From the NCBI RefSeq assembly GCF_902167145.1, contig NC_050096.1:265940622-266004621 (forward strand): 64,000 nucleotides of DNA, written 5' to 3'. The translations under genes and the position numbers were made by a program. The notes beneath the pieces were generated by a model, which ran no database searches, was not told the DNA's origin, and was given only the letters and a program-made list of their open reading frames with translations. Shown here in pieces: positions 10,063 to 22,556 of this stretch. Each line of letters starts with the position of its first letter. The first letter of the stretch is position 1. Source of the stretch: Zea mays (lineage: Eukaryota > Streptophyta > Magnoliopsida > Poales > Poaceae).

Positions 10063-10889
10063 ATCTCTCCCTTTTTGGTGATTGATGCCAACACAAACCA
10101 AAGCAAATATATAAGTGCAAAAATGAACTAGTTTGCATAAGGTAAGTGCATAGGTTACTTGGAATTAAACCAATTTATAATTTCACTAGATATGAATAGA
10201 TTACTTTCTTTTATCTAACATTTTGGACCACATTTGCACCATTTTTTTGTTTTTGCAAATCTTTTTGGAAAATCTTTTCAATGTCTTTTGCAAATAGTCA
10301 AAGGTATATGAATAAGATTGCAAGAAGCATTTTCAAGATTTGAAATTTCTCCCCATGTTTCAAATGCTTTTCCTTTGACTTAAACAAAACCCCCCCTGAA
10401 TGAAATTCTCCTCTTAGTTTTTAAGAGGGTTTTAATAGATACCAATTTTGAAAATATACCTAATTGAAGAAATTGCTTATCACAAGATACTAATTTGAAA
10501 AACAAACTTTTGTGATAACCAAATAAATCTTCATTTCGAAAATTTTAAAGTTGGTGGTGCGGTCCTTTTGCTTTGGGCTTAATATCTTCTCCCCCTTTGG
10601 CATTAATCGCCAAAAAACGGAGACGTTGGGAGCTCTTTTACTTTCTCCCCATCGGTACAAGTAAATAAGAGTGAAGGATTATACCAATTTGGAGTGATGT
10701 GGAGTGACGGTGAAGGGTAAATGATACCGATGGAGTGGAGTGGGGGGGTGGAAGCCATGTCTTCGCCGAAGACTCCATTTCCCTTTCAATCTACGACTTA
10801 GCATAGAAATACACTTGAAAATACATTAGTCGTAGTCATGAAAGAGATATAATCAAAGGCATACAAATGAGCTATGTGTGCAATGTTTC
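10063..10889 (-). other. Element A non-coding region with repeated polypurine tracts
   Basis: The stretch between pol and the 3' LTR holds several C-rich/T-rich tracts that read as polypurine on the element strand: CTCCCTTTTTGG next to the LTR, and CCCCCCCTGAATG, CTTCTCCCCCTTTGG and TTTCTCCCCATCGG further in. Multiple polypurine tracts upstream of the 3' LTR are a known mark of Sireviruses. Confidence 0.6.
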
Positions 10890-13800
10890 AATCAAAGTTC
10901 CGAGAATCAAGAATATTTAGCTCATTCCTAAGTTTGCTAAAGGTTTTCTCATCTAAAGGCTTGGTAAAGATATAGGCTAATTGTTCTTTGGTGCTAACAT
11001 AAGCAATCTCGATATCTCCCCTTTGTTGGTGATCCCTCAGAAAGTGATATCAAATGTCTATGTGCTTAGTGCGGCTGTGTTCAACGGGATTATCCGCCAT
11101 GCGGATTGCACTCTCATTATCACATAGGAGAGGGACTTTGCTCAATTTGTAGCCATAGTCCCTGAGGGTTTGCCTCATCCAAAGTAATTGCGCACAACAA
11201 TGGCCTGCAACAATGTACTCGGCTTCGGCGGTGGAAAGAGCTACTGAGTTTTGTTTCTTTGAAGCCCAAGACACTAGGGATCTTCCCAGAAACTGACAAG
11301 TCCTGATGTGCTCTTCCTATCAATTTTACACCCTGCCCAATCGACATTTGAATATCCTATTAAATCAAAAGTGGATCCCTTGGGGGTACCAAAGTCCAAA
11401 CTTAGGAGTGTAAACTAAGTACCTCATGATTCTCTTCATGGCCCTAAAGTGAACTTCCTTAGGATCGGCTTAGAACCTTGCACACATGCATACAGAAAGC
11501 ATAATGTCCGGTCGAGATGCACATAAATAGAGTAAAGAACCTATCATCGACCGGTATACCTTTTGATCTACAAACTTACCTCCCGTGTTGAGGTCGAGAT
11601 GCCCATTGGTTCCCATGGGTGTCTTGATGGGTTTGCCATCCTTCATCCCAAACATCTTAGGTATGTCTTGAATGTACTTCGTTTGACAGATGAAGGTGCC
11701 CTCTTGGAGTTGCTTGATTTGAAATCCAAGGAAATACTTCAAATCCCCCATCATAGACATCTCGAATTTATGTATCATGATCCTACTAAACTCTTCACAA
11801 GTAGATTTGTTAGTAGACCGAATATGATATCTTCAACATAAATTTGGCATACAAACAAATCTTTTGCAATAGTTTTAGTAAAGAGTGTAGGATCAACTTT
11901 TCCGACTTTGAAGCCATTAGTGATAAGAACTCATAGGCATTCATACCATGCTCTTGGAGCTTGCTTGAGCCCATAAAGCACCTTTGAGAGTTTATATACA
12001 TGGTTAGGGTACTCACTATCTTCAAAGCCGGGAGGTGAAAGGGAAATGTGCCTTTGGGCAATTTCTATTATGTTTTGGTGATTAAGTGTCCAACACATTT
12101 AATTGATTTCTTAAGTGCTAAATGAAGAAAGAAGTGCAAATCAAAGAGAAGGTATGTTTTTAGACTTAGTACATTGGTTTTTTGTGTACTAACATATATG
12201 GTCTAAGTGCTAGAAACAGAGAAAAGAAGAGAAAAATAGAAATGCGAAAGAGTTGGCTGAGTACAGCCAAAGTTCAGCTCGGCTTGGCACACCGGACTGT
12301 CCGGTGGTGCACCAGACACTGTCTGGTGCGCCAGGCTGAGCTCCGGTGAACAGACCACTCTCGGGAATGTTTGGCGGCGTACGACTATAATTCACCGGAC
12401 TGTCCGGTGAGCTAACGGCCGCCAGCGCAATGGTTGGCCGCGCAATCCGCGGGCGATGCGTGGCCCGCGCCAATGGTCGACTTCGCCAGAAAAAGAAGGA
12501 GATCGCGCACCGGACATGAACAGTGGCTGTCCGGTGCGCCACCCGACAAAAGGCAAGGATAGCCTTCCTTGTTGGCCTCCGACGACTCCTAGCTGCCTTG
12601 GGGCTATAAAAGGGACCCCTAGGCACATGGAGGAGTCACCCAAGCACACTCTAAGCATTCCAAGACTTCTAGTCCTCACTTTCACGCAATCGTTCATCGT
12701 TCTTGAGATTGTAGCACCTTTCGAGTTGTAAACTCCCCGCGCGTGTTATTTGTGCTCATTTTCTCACTTGTGTGCGTGTTTGCGGTGTGGATTTAATTCT
12801 AGTGTGTGTTGCTCTTCCCAACCTTACTCCGTGCTTTCATTGTGATCTTTGTGGTAAGGGCGAGAGACTCCAACTTGTGGAGATTCCTCGCAAACGGGAA
12901 AAAGAGATAAGCAAAGAAAAGTTGTGGTATTCAAGTTGATCATTGGATCACTTGAAAGGGATTGAGTGCAACCCTCGTCCATTGGGACGCCACAACGTGG
13001 AAGTAGGCAAGTATTACTTGGCCGAACCACGGGATAAAATCGCGTGTCTCTTGTGTTGATCTCTTTGTGATTGTCTTGGCCACAAGAACTCGCTTCACAA
13101 CTACTTAGTCGCACTAACATTTGTATAACCAAGATTTGTGGCTATTAGCTGTTGAATTTTACAGGATCACCTATTCACCCCCCTCTAGGTGCTCTCAGGA
13201 GGTTGCTCAACATAGACCTCTTCCTTGATTGGTCCATTGAGGAAGGCACTTTTCACGTCCATTTGGTAAAGCTTAAAGCCATGGTAAGTAGCATAGGCAA
13301 GTAATATACGAATGACTCAAGCCTAGCTACTCGTGCATAAGTTTCATAAAAATCCAAACCTTCGACTTGTGAATAACCTTTGGCCACAAGTCGGGCTTTG
13401 TTTCTTGTCAGCACATCATGCTCATCTTGTTTGTTGCGGAATAACCACTTGGTACCTACAACATTTTGATTAGGACGTGGAACTAAATGTCATACCTCAT
13501 TCCTCGTGAAACTGTTGAGCTCCTCTTGCATAGCCAGCACCCAATCCGAATCTCTTAGTGCATCCTCCACCCGGTATGGCTCAATAGAGGACACAAAAGA
13601 GTAATGTTCACAAAAGTGTGCAACTCGAGATCTAGTGGTTACCCCCTTATGAATCTCACCAAGGATGGAGTTGACATGGTGATCTCTTTGAATTGCTTGA
13701 TAGACTCTTGGGTGTGGCGGTCTTTGACCCTAAATTTCCTGCTCATCTTCCTTGTCTTTATCATTGTCATCTCCCCCTTGATCATTGACTTCCTCTTGAG

Positions 13801-15307
13801 ATGGCTTATCCTCTTGATTTTCATTTTCATCATCTTGAGCCTGTTCCTCATCTTGAGTTGGTGGAGATGCTTGATTGGAAGATGACGGTTGATCTTGTGC
13901 TTATGTGGGCTCTTCGGATTCCTTAGGACACACATCCCCAATGGACATGTTCCTTAGCGTGACGCACGGAGCCTCTTCATCATCTAGTTCATCAAGATCA
14001 ACTTGCTCCACTTGGGAGCCATTAGTCTCATCAAACACAATATCACAAGAAACCTCAACTAATCTAGTGGATTTGTTGAAGACTCTATATGCCCTTGTGT
14101 TTGAATCATATCCTAGTAAAATGCCTTCTACAGCCTTAGGAGCAAATTTAGATTTTCTACCTGTTTTAATAAGAATAAAATATTTGCTACCAAAGACTCT
14201 AAAATATGAAACATTGGGCTTTTTACCAGTGAGGAGTTCCTATGATGTCTTCTTGAGGATTCGATGAAGGTAGAGTCGGTTGATGGAGTAGCAGGCGGTG
14301 TTAATCGCCTCAGCCCAAAACCGGTCCGGAGTCTTATACTCATCAAGCATGGTCCTTGCCATATCTAGTAGAGTTCTATTCTTCATCTCTACTACACCAT
14401 TTTGTTGAGGTGTGTAGGGAGAAGAGAACTCATGCTTGATGCCCTCATCCTCAAGAAATCCTTCGATTTGTGAGTTCTTGAACTCCGTCCCGTTGTCGCT
14501 TCTTATCTTTTTGATTCTCAATCCAAACTCATTTTGAGCTCGTCTCAAGAATCCTTTCAAAGTCTCTTGGGTTTGTGATTTTTCCTGCAAAAAGAATACC
14601 CAAGTGAAGCAAGAGTAGTCATCCACAATTACTAGACAGTACTTACTCCCGCCGATGCTTATGTAAGCTATCGGGTCGAATAGATCCATGTGGAGTAGTT
14701 CCAGTGGCATGTATGTTGTCATTATGTTCTTGTGTGGATGATGGGTGTCAACTTGCTTTCCTGCTTGACATGCGCTACAAACCATGTCTTTCTCAAAATG
14801 AACATTTGTAAGTCCTAAAATGTGTTCTCCCTTTAGAAGCTTGTGAAGATTCTTCATTCCAACATGGGCTAGTCGGCGATGCCAGAGCTAACCCATATTA
14901 GTCTTAGCGATTAAACAAGTGTTGAGTTTAGCTGTGTTTTCATTAAAATCAACTAAATATAGCTGACCCTCTAACACTCCCTTAAATGCTACTGAATCAT
15001 CACTTCTTCTAAAGACAGTAACACCTACATCTGTAAATAGACAGTTGTAGCCCATTTTGCATAATTGAGAAACTGAAAGTAGGTTGTAATCTAAAGAATC
15101 TACAAGAAAAACATTGGAAATAGAATGGTTAGGTGATATAGCAATTTTACCAAGTCCTTTGACCAAACCTTGATTTCCATCCCCGAATGTGATAGCTCTT
15201 TGGGGATCTTTGTTTTTCTCGTGGGAGGAGAACATTCTTTTGTCCCCAGTCATGTGGTTTGTGCATCCGCTATCAATTATTCAACTTGAGCCTCCGGATG
15301 CATAAAC
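10890..15307 (-). pseudogene. Element A pol (protease-integrase-RT-RNase H), broken
   Basis: Read right to left, fragments give the protease-like GCTNHMTGD start (about 15240-15290), the integrase core with [16 protein letters not shown] and [15 protein letters not shown] (14240-14857), a serine/glutamine-rich hinge (13640-13940), the RT end (KYFLGFQIKQL, 11470-11778) and RNase H ([20 protein letters not shown], 11050-11274). Frameshifts and stops separate every block, including a stop in the first codons (AGTTGAATA near 15285). A solo LTR splits it at 12036-13197. Several lesions are shared with A' (for example a one-base deletion at GAATGACTCAAGCC), so the defect predates or was copied with the duplication. 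Confidence 0.85.
12036..13197 (+). mobile_element. Solo LTR of another Sirevirus inside element A
   Basis: The sequence starts TGAAAGGGAAATGTGCC and ends CCCCCCTCTAGGTGCTCTCA, 1162 bp, with GGAGG duplicated exactly on both sides (12031-12035 and 13198-13202). The uninterrupted target GGGAGGTTGCTCAAC is present in element D at about 44550. It contains the palindrome words ACCGGACTGTCCGGTG and GGCTATAAAAGGG as a TATA box on the plus strand. No internal region remains, so it is a recombination product of a full element. Confidence 0.92.
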
Positions 15308-15319
15308 CTGCAAAACAAT

Positions 15320-17863
15320 TTAGGCCTTGTTCTTAGGTACCCAAATAGTCTTGGGTCCTTTCACGTTAGGTGCCCAAACATAAGTCTTTGAGCCCTTGTG
15401 TTTGCCCCCAACATATTTGGCAACTACTTTGCCTGATTTGTTAGTTAAAACATAAGATGCATCAAAAGTCTTAAATGAAATGTTAGGCTTATTTGATGCA
15501 GTAGGAGTTTTCTTTTTAGGCATTTTAACATGAGTAGAATGCCTAGAGCTAGAAGCCTCATTCTTATACATAAAAGCATGGTGAGAAACAGAATGGGGTT
15601 TCTTAGCATGAATTCTCCTAATTTTGTGTTCGGGATAATTAGCAGGATATAAAATATAGCCCTCATTATCCTGAACCATGGGAGCTTTGCCCTTAACAAA
15701 GTTAGACAATTTCTTATGGGCATTAACCTTGACATTGCTTCCCTGTTGGAAACCAATGTTGTCCTTAATGCCAGGGCGTCTCCCACTATAGAACATGCTT
15801 CTAGCAAATTTAAATTTTTCATTCTCAATTTCATGCTCATTAATTTTAGCAGTTAATTGAGCTATATGATCATTTTGTTGTTTAATTAGAGCAAGGTGAT
15901 CATGAATAGCTTCAACATTAACATCTCTACATCTAGTACAAATAGTAACATGATCAACAGTAGATGTAGAGGGTTTGCAAACTTTTAATTCATCTATCTT
16001 AGCATGTAATATGACATTCTCATTTCTAAGACAGGAAATAGAATCATTGCAAACATTTAAATCTTTAGCCTTGGAAATTAAACTTGCATTTTCAGTTCTA
16101 AGGCTAGAAATTGATTCATTCAATTTTTCAATCTTAGCATTTAAACTAGCATTTTCATTTCTAAGATTGGTAATTGAATCATGGCATATGCTAAGCTCCT
16201 TAGTCAAATTTTCATATATTCAACTTCCTGAGCATAAGCAATTTTTACTTTAACATGATGTTTTCTTTAATAAGGAATTCCTCTTGGATATCCAAGAGTT
16301 CATCCTTCTCATGAATGGCTCCTATCAATTCATTTAATTTTTCCTTTTGTTGCATGTTAAGGTTGGGAAAAAGGGTAAGCAGATCATCTTCATCCTCACT
16401 AGAACTACCCTCATCACTAGATGTAGTATACTTGGGGTTGGTTCTAGTTTGTACCTTCTTCTTTTTGCCTTCCTTTGCCATGAAGCATTTGTGGCCGACG
16501 TTGGGGAAGAGGAGTCCCTTGTTGACGACGATGATGGTGGCATCCTCGTCGGAGGAGGAGTCGATGGAGCTCTCATCGGAGTCCCATTCCCGACACACAT
16601 GGGCATCGCCGCCCTTCTTCTTGTAGTACATCTTCTTCTCCTTCTTCTTCCCCCTCTTGTCGTCGCCCTTGTCACTATCACTAGACATAGGACATTTAGC
16701 AATAAAATGACCGAGCTTACCACATTTGTAGCACACCCTCTTGGAGCGGGGTTTGTAGTCTTTCCCCCTCCTTTGTTTGAGGATTTGGCGAAAGCTCTTA
16801 ATGATGAGTGCCATCTCCTCGTTGTCGAGCTTGGAGGCGTCGATGGGGAGCCTACTTGATGTAGACTCTTCTTTCTTCTCTTCCGTCGCTTTGAATGCGA
16901 CGGGTTGCACCTCGGGTGTGGAGGTGCCGCCTTGCTCCAAGTTGAAAATGTGTTTGGAGTCTTTGATCATTAGTTCAAAGCTCACAAACTTTCCTATCAC
17001 TTCCTCAAGAGACATTAATTTGTATCTAGGATCCCCACGAATTAATTGCACTTGAGTAGGACTGTGAAAAACAAGGGATCTTAGAATAACCTTGACCATT
17101 TCATGGTCATCCCATTTGGTGCTCCCGAGGTTGCGCACTTGATTGACCAAGGTCTTGAGCCGGTTCTACATCGCTTGTGGCTCCTCTCCTTGGTTGAGGA
17201 CGAATCGATTGAGCTCCCCTTCGATCGTCTCCCGCTTGATGATCTTGGTCACCTCATCTCCTTCGTGCGCGGTCTTTAGGACATCCCAAATCTCCTTGGC
17301 ACTTTTTAACCCTTGTACCTTATTATACTCCTCTCGACATAAAGAGGCGAGGAGTATAGTAGTTGCTTGGGAGTTAAAGTGTTGTATTTGGGTGACCTCG
17401 TCCGAGTCGTAGCCCTCGTCCCCCACCGTAGGTACCTGCGCTCCAAATTCAACAATGTCCCATATGTTTGCGTGGAGTGAGGTTAGGTGATGCCTCATTT
17501 TATCATTCCACACACAATAATCCTCACCATCAAAATATCGTGGTTTGCCTAATGGAACAGAGAGTAGAGGAGCGTGCTTAGAAATACGGGGATAACAAAG
17601 TGGCATCTTACTATACTTCTTGCGCTCATGGCGCTTAGAAGTGACAGACGTCGCGTCGGAGCCAGATGTGGTGGGCGATGAAGAGTCGGTCTCGTAGCAG
17701 ACCACTTTCTTCATCATCTTCTTCTTGTCTCCACTCCGATGCGACTTGACGTGGGGAGGGGATCCCCCTTGGCTTTGGTGCCGAACTCCCTTGATGGAGA
17801 CTTCCCGTGGCTTGTGGCCTTCTCGCCGGTTTCCATCTCCCTCTTGGCGGATCCTCCCGACAT
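15320..17863 (-). pseudogene. Element A gag, broken
   Basis: Fragments correspond along their length to the intact gag of element D. They include the N-terminal FDGEDYCVWNDKMRHHLTSL block (about 17450-17540), the CYKCGKLGHFIAKC zinc knuckle (about 16690-16730), acidic and lysine-rich linkers, a coiled-coil-like KNE/LNAKI repeat region (15900-16200) and the C-terminal TIWVPKNKA ending with TAA at 15320-15322. Breaks include a TAC to TAG change near 17165-17170, where A' still has TAC, and frameshifts near 16230 and 17720. Confidence 0.85.
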
Positions 17864-17911
17864 CACTTCGAGTTGTTAGGCTCTAATGAACCACCAGGCT
17901 ATGATACCAAT

Positions 17912-18870
17912 TGAAAGTCACCTAGAGGGGGTGAATAGGCGGAATCTGAAAATTATAAACTTAAGCACACACTACAAGTCGGGGTTAGCGTTAGAAATGA
18001 ATCCGAGTCCGAAAGAGAGGGGAAAACAAATCAACCAAGAAATAAAGAGGATGAACACGGTGATTTGTTTTACCGAGGTTCGGTTCTAAAGAACCTAGTC
18101 CCCGTTGAGGTGGTCACAAAGACCGGGTCTCTTTCAACCATTTCCCTCTCTCAAACGGTCACTTAGACCGAGTGAGCTTTCTCCTTAATCAAGCGGGTCA
18201 CTTAGACCCCACAAGGACCACCACACACTTGGTGTCTCTTGCTTTGATTACAATTCACTTAGGAACAAGAATGAGGAAGGAAGAAAGTGATCGAACTAAC
18301 AAGAGTGCAAAAGAACATGAGCAAACTCTCTCTCAAGTCACTAGGTGGTTGGAATGAATTCTAGACTTGGAGAGGCTTTGATCTTTTGGAATTGTGTCTT
18401 GAAGTGAATGCACTAGCTCTTATATTGAATGTGAAGTGTTGGAAACTTAGATGCTTGGAGTGGTGGTGGTTGGGGGTATTTATAGCCCTCAACCACCAAA
18501 CAACCATTGGGGGTGGCTGCTGTCGATGGGCGCACCAGACACTGTCCGGTGTGCCAGCCACGTCACCCAACCATTAGAGTTCTAGAGCAGTTGACCGTTT
18601 GAGGCTTTGTCTTCTAGGGGCATCGGACAGTCCGGTGCCGCACCGGACAGGCACTATTCAGTGTCTGGTGTGCCTCTGACCTCTGTTCTGACTTCTGACG
18701 CGCACTGTAGCGCTGTCAGGAGCACTGTTTGCAGTCGACCGTTGCGCTGGTAGCCGTTACTCCGCTGGTGCACCGGACAGTCCGATGGCATACCGGACAG
18801 TCCAGTGAATTATAGCGGGGAGCGCCTGAAGAAACCCGAGAGTGGCCAGTAAAACCCTGTACGGTCCTAG
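17912..18870 (-). repeat. Element A right LTR, first part (shared with A')
   Basis: Starts TGAAAGTCACCTAGAGGGGG right after the primer-binding site and follows the left LTR to ACGGTCCTAG, where element B begins. It resumes at 55500 with CCTGGTGCACCGG. Several palindromes of the CCGGACAGTCCGG type lie at 18530-18810. Confidence 0.88.
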
Positions 18871-20535
18871 TGTGAATCATCTAGGCCCCTTAGTGATGTT
18901 TTGGTAATTAATGACAACTGTTTGTGGACTAACGGTTCTTGGAGAAATAAGAATGCAGGGTTGGACCACATAGAACAAAAAACCTTGGAGATTTATAAGC
19001 ATTGGTTGAGGATCAAGTGAAGGCAAAGGTATAACATATGTCTTATTTTTGCCGGTCTCCAGGAGTTTAGAGAAGTTATTTGACCGGATTAGTAGGCTAG
19101 ATGGCCGTACTATTAAGAGGGGTCAATGACGTTTGTCTGTGTAAAACTTAGTGCCTCATAGAGCATCTAGTGGTTGCATTTGCATGAGGACTAACAGCAC
19201 TTCCAATTTCAAGATTTAAAAATCTTTTCAAAAGCGTGTTTGAAAAATTGCTAAGTCTTGGGATAGGCGGACCGTCCGAGCCATGTGGGCGGACCATCTG
19301 CGATCCTCCAGTGGGGTCCGAAGTATGTTTACTTTGGACTGGTCCTGTTCATTTGTACTGCGGACCGTTCGTGTCTTGGGGCCGGACCATCCGCAGTCCT
19401 GACCAGAGAAGATTGCTCTCTGCACAGTCCCTGTTTTATTGTGCGGACTGTCCGGCCAGGGTCGGCGGACCGTCCGCGAGTGCCAAATGGATTTGGGCAA
19501 GGACTGTGTGTTTTTGGATGTTTCTACTACGAATTGTCTGGTGGCTAAGCCCGGACAGTACTGACTCCCATAGGGCGGACGGTCTGCATGTGTTAACTCC
19601 TCTTGGTCAGAGCTCTGGTGCTCCAAGTTGCCAGGTCTCGGACGGTCCGGCCAAGGTTGGCGGACTATCCGGACCTCACTTTTCTGACAGCTCTGACAGA
19701 TTTCAAACGGTAAAACTAGTCGTTATATGTACGGCGGACCGTCCGGTCTTAGGGCGCGGACCGTCCGCGTATGCGCAGAATGTGTGTTGTTTGCACATAA
19801 CGGTTGGATTTTTGAGGTGGGCTATAAATAGAAGGGGAGCTCGTGTGTGAGGGCTCTCTTGGCCATTCCTTGCACACATTGAGCTCATTTGTGATCCTCC
19901 CACTCATTCTCTCACACTCCTTGCTTGAGATTACATTCTAGTGAGAGATTGAGAGTTCCTAGTGCATTTGCATCCATTGGTGATTCTTGAGGCACTAGAG
20001 GGTACACTAAGCAAGCGTCATCGGCTTGTTACTCTTGGAGGTTGCCGCCTCCTAGATGGCTCGGGTGTTGTCTCCGTCGAGCTCTCCAAGAAGATTGTAG
20101 TGGAGCCGCGATGTTGATTGTGAGGGGTTCGCGCCTACCTCGCCGGAGCGGCAAAGGTGACATTAGTGGAAACGAGGTATTGAGTGATTTCTTGTCCACT
20201 TGGCTCAAAGATCAAGCCGTGTCTTGATAGAGGAGCAAGTGAGAGCTTGAAGTCCACCTCAACGTGGATTAGGGGTGATCGGCATATCACCGATACCACG
20301 GGATAAAATCCGGTGTCTTCCTTTTCTTGCATTACCTATTGTCGTGCAAGTGATTAGTATTTTGCATATTGTTCTTCGAGTATACAATCACCATAGTTGA
20401 TTCTCATAGATTGTTTACTTGTTGTCACTAGAGAATTTATACCTCTTGTCATATTGATTAAATTTATCTAGTGTTTTTGATTTTAGTCAAAACTGTCTAT
20501 TCACTCCCCCTCTAGCCGGTGTCCTAGATCCTACA
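18871..20535 (+). repeat. Element B 5' LTR
   Basis: TGTGAATCATCTAGG to GATCCTACA, 1665 bp. Palindromic words with GCGGACCGTCCGC-type cores are dense at 19260-19770, upstream of a TATA box (GGCTATAAATAG at about 19820). The U5 end carries CTATTCACTCCCCCTCTAG, shared with the other Sirevirus LTRs here. Confidence 0.9.
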
Positions 20536-20553
20536 AGGGGTATCGGAGCCTAG
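20536..20553 (+). other. Element B primer-binding site
   Basis: AGGGGTATCGGAGCC directly follows the 5' LTR. It resembles the GGTATC(A/G)GAGC core complementary to initiator methionine tRNA used by most plant Copia elements. Confidence 0.75.
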
Positions 20554-20596
20554 GACTCCATTGTTTGTGGATTTAATCATCCCGAAGTGGGACAAA

Positions 20597-22543
20597 ATGG
20601 CTAGTAACAACAATGTGCACATTGGGAAGCCACCGCATTTTGATGGGAACAACTACGACTATTGGAAAATAAGAATGTTAATGCATCTTAGAGCAATGGG
20701 TGGAAAATTTTGGCCAATTGTCAAGGATGGGTTTGTTGTGTTGAAAGAAGATGAACCATCTGTTGGTGACAATGAAAACATTCTTACAAATGATCAAGAC
20801 ATGAATGTATTCTATGATGCTCTTGATATAAATGAGTTCAACCGTATCAAGAATCTTACAACCGCTCATGAGATTTGGATTAAGCTAATGGAAATTCATG
20901 AAGGAACTACAATTGTGAAAAGTGCCAAGCTATATGTGTGCAAAGGAAAATTTGAGCAATTCATTATGAAAGAAGATGAAAGTGTATCTGATATGTTCAA
21001 CCGGTTAAATGAGATAGTGAATGAACTCAAGGGACTTGGTTTTAATGTACCAGATGTGGATTTCACTCATAAGTTCCTTAGATCTCTTCCGGATAAGTAT
21101 GAGACCATTGTGACCATGTTAGTAAGAAGTGATCTATCTACAACTTCTCCAACTGAAGTATTGGGGGAAATTCTTACTCAAGATATATTCAAAAAATCTC
21201 AAGTCGATGCTATAAGTTGCGCAAAGAAAGTGAAGAATGAATCAATCGCTCTCAAAGCTAAAGCTTCTAAGGCAATTGAAAAAGAAGATAGTGATGATGA
21301 AGAAAATGAAAGTGAGAGTGATGGAGATATGGCTCTATTTGTAAAGAAATTCAACAAATTCATGAAGATGAAGAGAGGTCAAACTAGAAGAGGCCAAACA
21401 TCAAGAAGAAATGCTTTCAATGATAGAAAGTGTTTTGAGTGTGGGGAACCCGGTCACATCGCCATGAATTGCCCTAACAAGAAGAAGAAAGGCAAAGATG
21501 GAGATGATAAGAAGAAGAAGAAATTCTACAACAAGAAGAAAGATGGCAAAGCCTACCTAGTTGAATGGGATTCGGATGATAGCTTGGATGATGATGACAC
21601 CTCATCCAAGCTTAATGCCGGAATTGCCATCAAGGAAGCTCCTTCACTTTTCTCATCCCCTCATTGTCTCATGGCAAAGGGAGATGCTAAGGTAAAAATC
21701 ATCACCGATTTAAATGATATAAATGATGATGATGATGTTGATGATGTTGATGATGATGGCTATTCATATGATGATCTTGTTAGAATGTTAGGTGAGGCCG
21801 ATGACTACATGCACAAAGAAAAAGAAAAATTTAAGACCTTGAAGGAATTGTATAAAAACCTCCAAGTGTCTTTTGAGGAGCTCAAGACCTCTCACAACGA
21901 TCTAAAAGAGAATTGTGAGAAGCTTGCGGAAGCTCAAAACTCATCTATTGTGCATGAAGTTGTGGTGGTCATCGAGGATGTTGGAGTCACTTGTGACTTA
22001 CTTGATAGTCCTACAAGTGAACCACTACCTACTAACTCTATTTGTGATAAATGTAAAATTTCTCTTATGAATGGTAATATTGCTCTTGATGAATCACAAA
22101 TCATTGTTGAGAATGAAGTATTAGTAGATAGAGTGAATGCTCTAAATCATGATCTAGAGAAGGCATATGGTGGAAAGGCTAAATTGGATTTTATATTGGG
22201 AAGTCAACGGTGCTCACTTAACCGTGAGGGTCTTGGATATATTCTCAAGAAAGGAAAGAATGCTTTTATAAAGCAAAAGACATTGTTTGTGAAAGATTGT
22301 GACAACGTGTGTCACAAGTGTCATAAGAAAGGACATATCAAGAAGAATTGTCCTAAGCTCAAGAATGTATCCTCCACTTGTTTTGAGCATTGTTATGTTC
22401 TTTCTCATAATGCAAAATGTGTTCATGCTAAATTTGTTGGTACTTCAATTGTTGGCAACAAAAAGAAAGCTATTTGGGTGCCAAAGACCTTGGTCACTAA
22501 CATCCAAGGACCCAAGCGAGTTTGGGTACCTAAAAGAGATTGA
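20597..22543 (+). CDS. Element B gag
   Basis: Gag forms the virus-like particle and packages the element RNA. The frame is intact from ATG 20597 to TGA 22541-22543 (648 residues). An in-frame ATG 36 bases earlier exists, but MASNNN fits the family start better. Features in order: Copia-gag N-terminal block (KPPHFDGNNYDYWKIRM), SDMFNRLNEIVNELKGLG, a zinc knuckle CFECGEPGHIAMNC followed by lysine runs, an Asp/acidic repeat (NDDDDVDDVDDDG), a coiled-coil-like ELYKNLQVSFEELK segment and a second knuckle CHKCHKKGHIKKNC. It ends with a VWVPKRD tail homologous to the VWVPK tail of the other gags. Two knuckles distinguish it from D, where only one is seen. Confidence 0.88.
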   Translation: MASNNNVHIGKPPHFDGNNYDYWKIRMLMHLRAMGGKFWPIVKDGFVVLKEDEPSVGDNENILTNDQDMNVFYDALDINEFNRIKNLTTAHEIWIKLMEIHEGTTIVKSAKLYVCKGKFEQFIMKEDESVSDMFNRLNEIVNELKGLGFNVPDVDFTHKFLRSLPDKYETIVTMLVRSDLSTTSPTEVLGEILTQDIFKKSQVDAISCAKKVKNESIALKAKASKAIEKEDSDDEENESESDGDMALFVKKFNKFMKMKRGQTRRGQTSRRNAFNDRKCFECGEPGHIAMNCPNKKKKGKDGDDKKKKKFYNKKKDGKAYLVEWDSDDSLDDDDTSSKLNAGIAIKEAPSLFSSPHCLMAKGDAKVKIITDLNDINDDDDVDDVDDDGYSYDDLVRMLGEADDYMHKEKEKFKTLKELYKNLQVSFEELKTSHNDLKENCEKLAEAQNSSIVHEVVVVIEDVGVTCDLLDSPTSEPLPTNSICDKCKISLMNGNIALDESQIIVENEVLVDRVNALNHDLEKAYGGKAKLDFILGSQRCSLNREGLGYILKKGKNAFIKQKTLFVKDCDNVCHKCHKKGHIKKNCPKLKNVSSTCFEHCYVLSHNAKCVHAKFVGTSIVGNKKKAIWVPKTLVTNIQGPKRVWVPKRD

Positions 22544-22556
22544 TTTCCTTTTGTAG

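Larger units (their letters stand above)
8847..18870 (-). mobile_element. Element A: defective Sirevirus (Copia), right LTR continues at 55500
   Basis: Left LTR 8847-10062, internal region with broken pol and gag on the minus strand, and the first part of the right LTR from 17912. The primer-binding site in element sense (TTGGTATCATAGCC, 17899-17912 area) abuts the right LTR, so the element reads right to left. The right LTR is cut at 18870 by element B and finishes at 55500-55719. The five bases left of the element are GTATG; the matching duplication is not found after 55719, where a second internal region (A') starts instead. Confidence 0.85.

Noticed and set aside
19228..19850. ORFs of 130-204 codons in the element B LTR
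   Set aside because: They are built from the palindrome repeats and are not kept in the 3' LTR copy.
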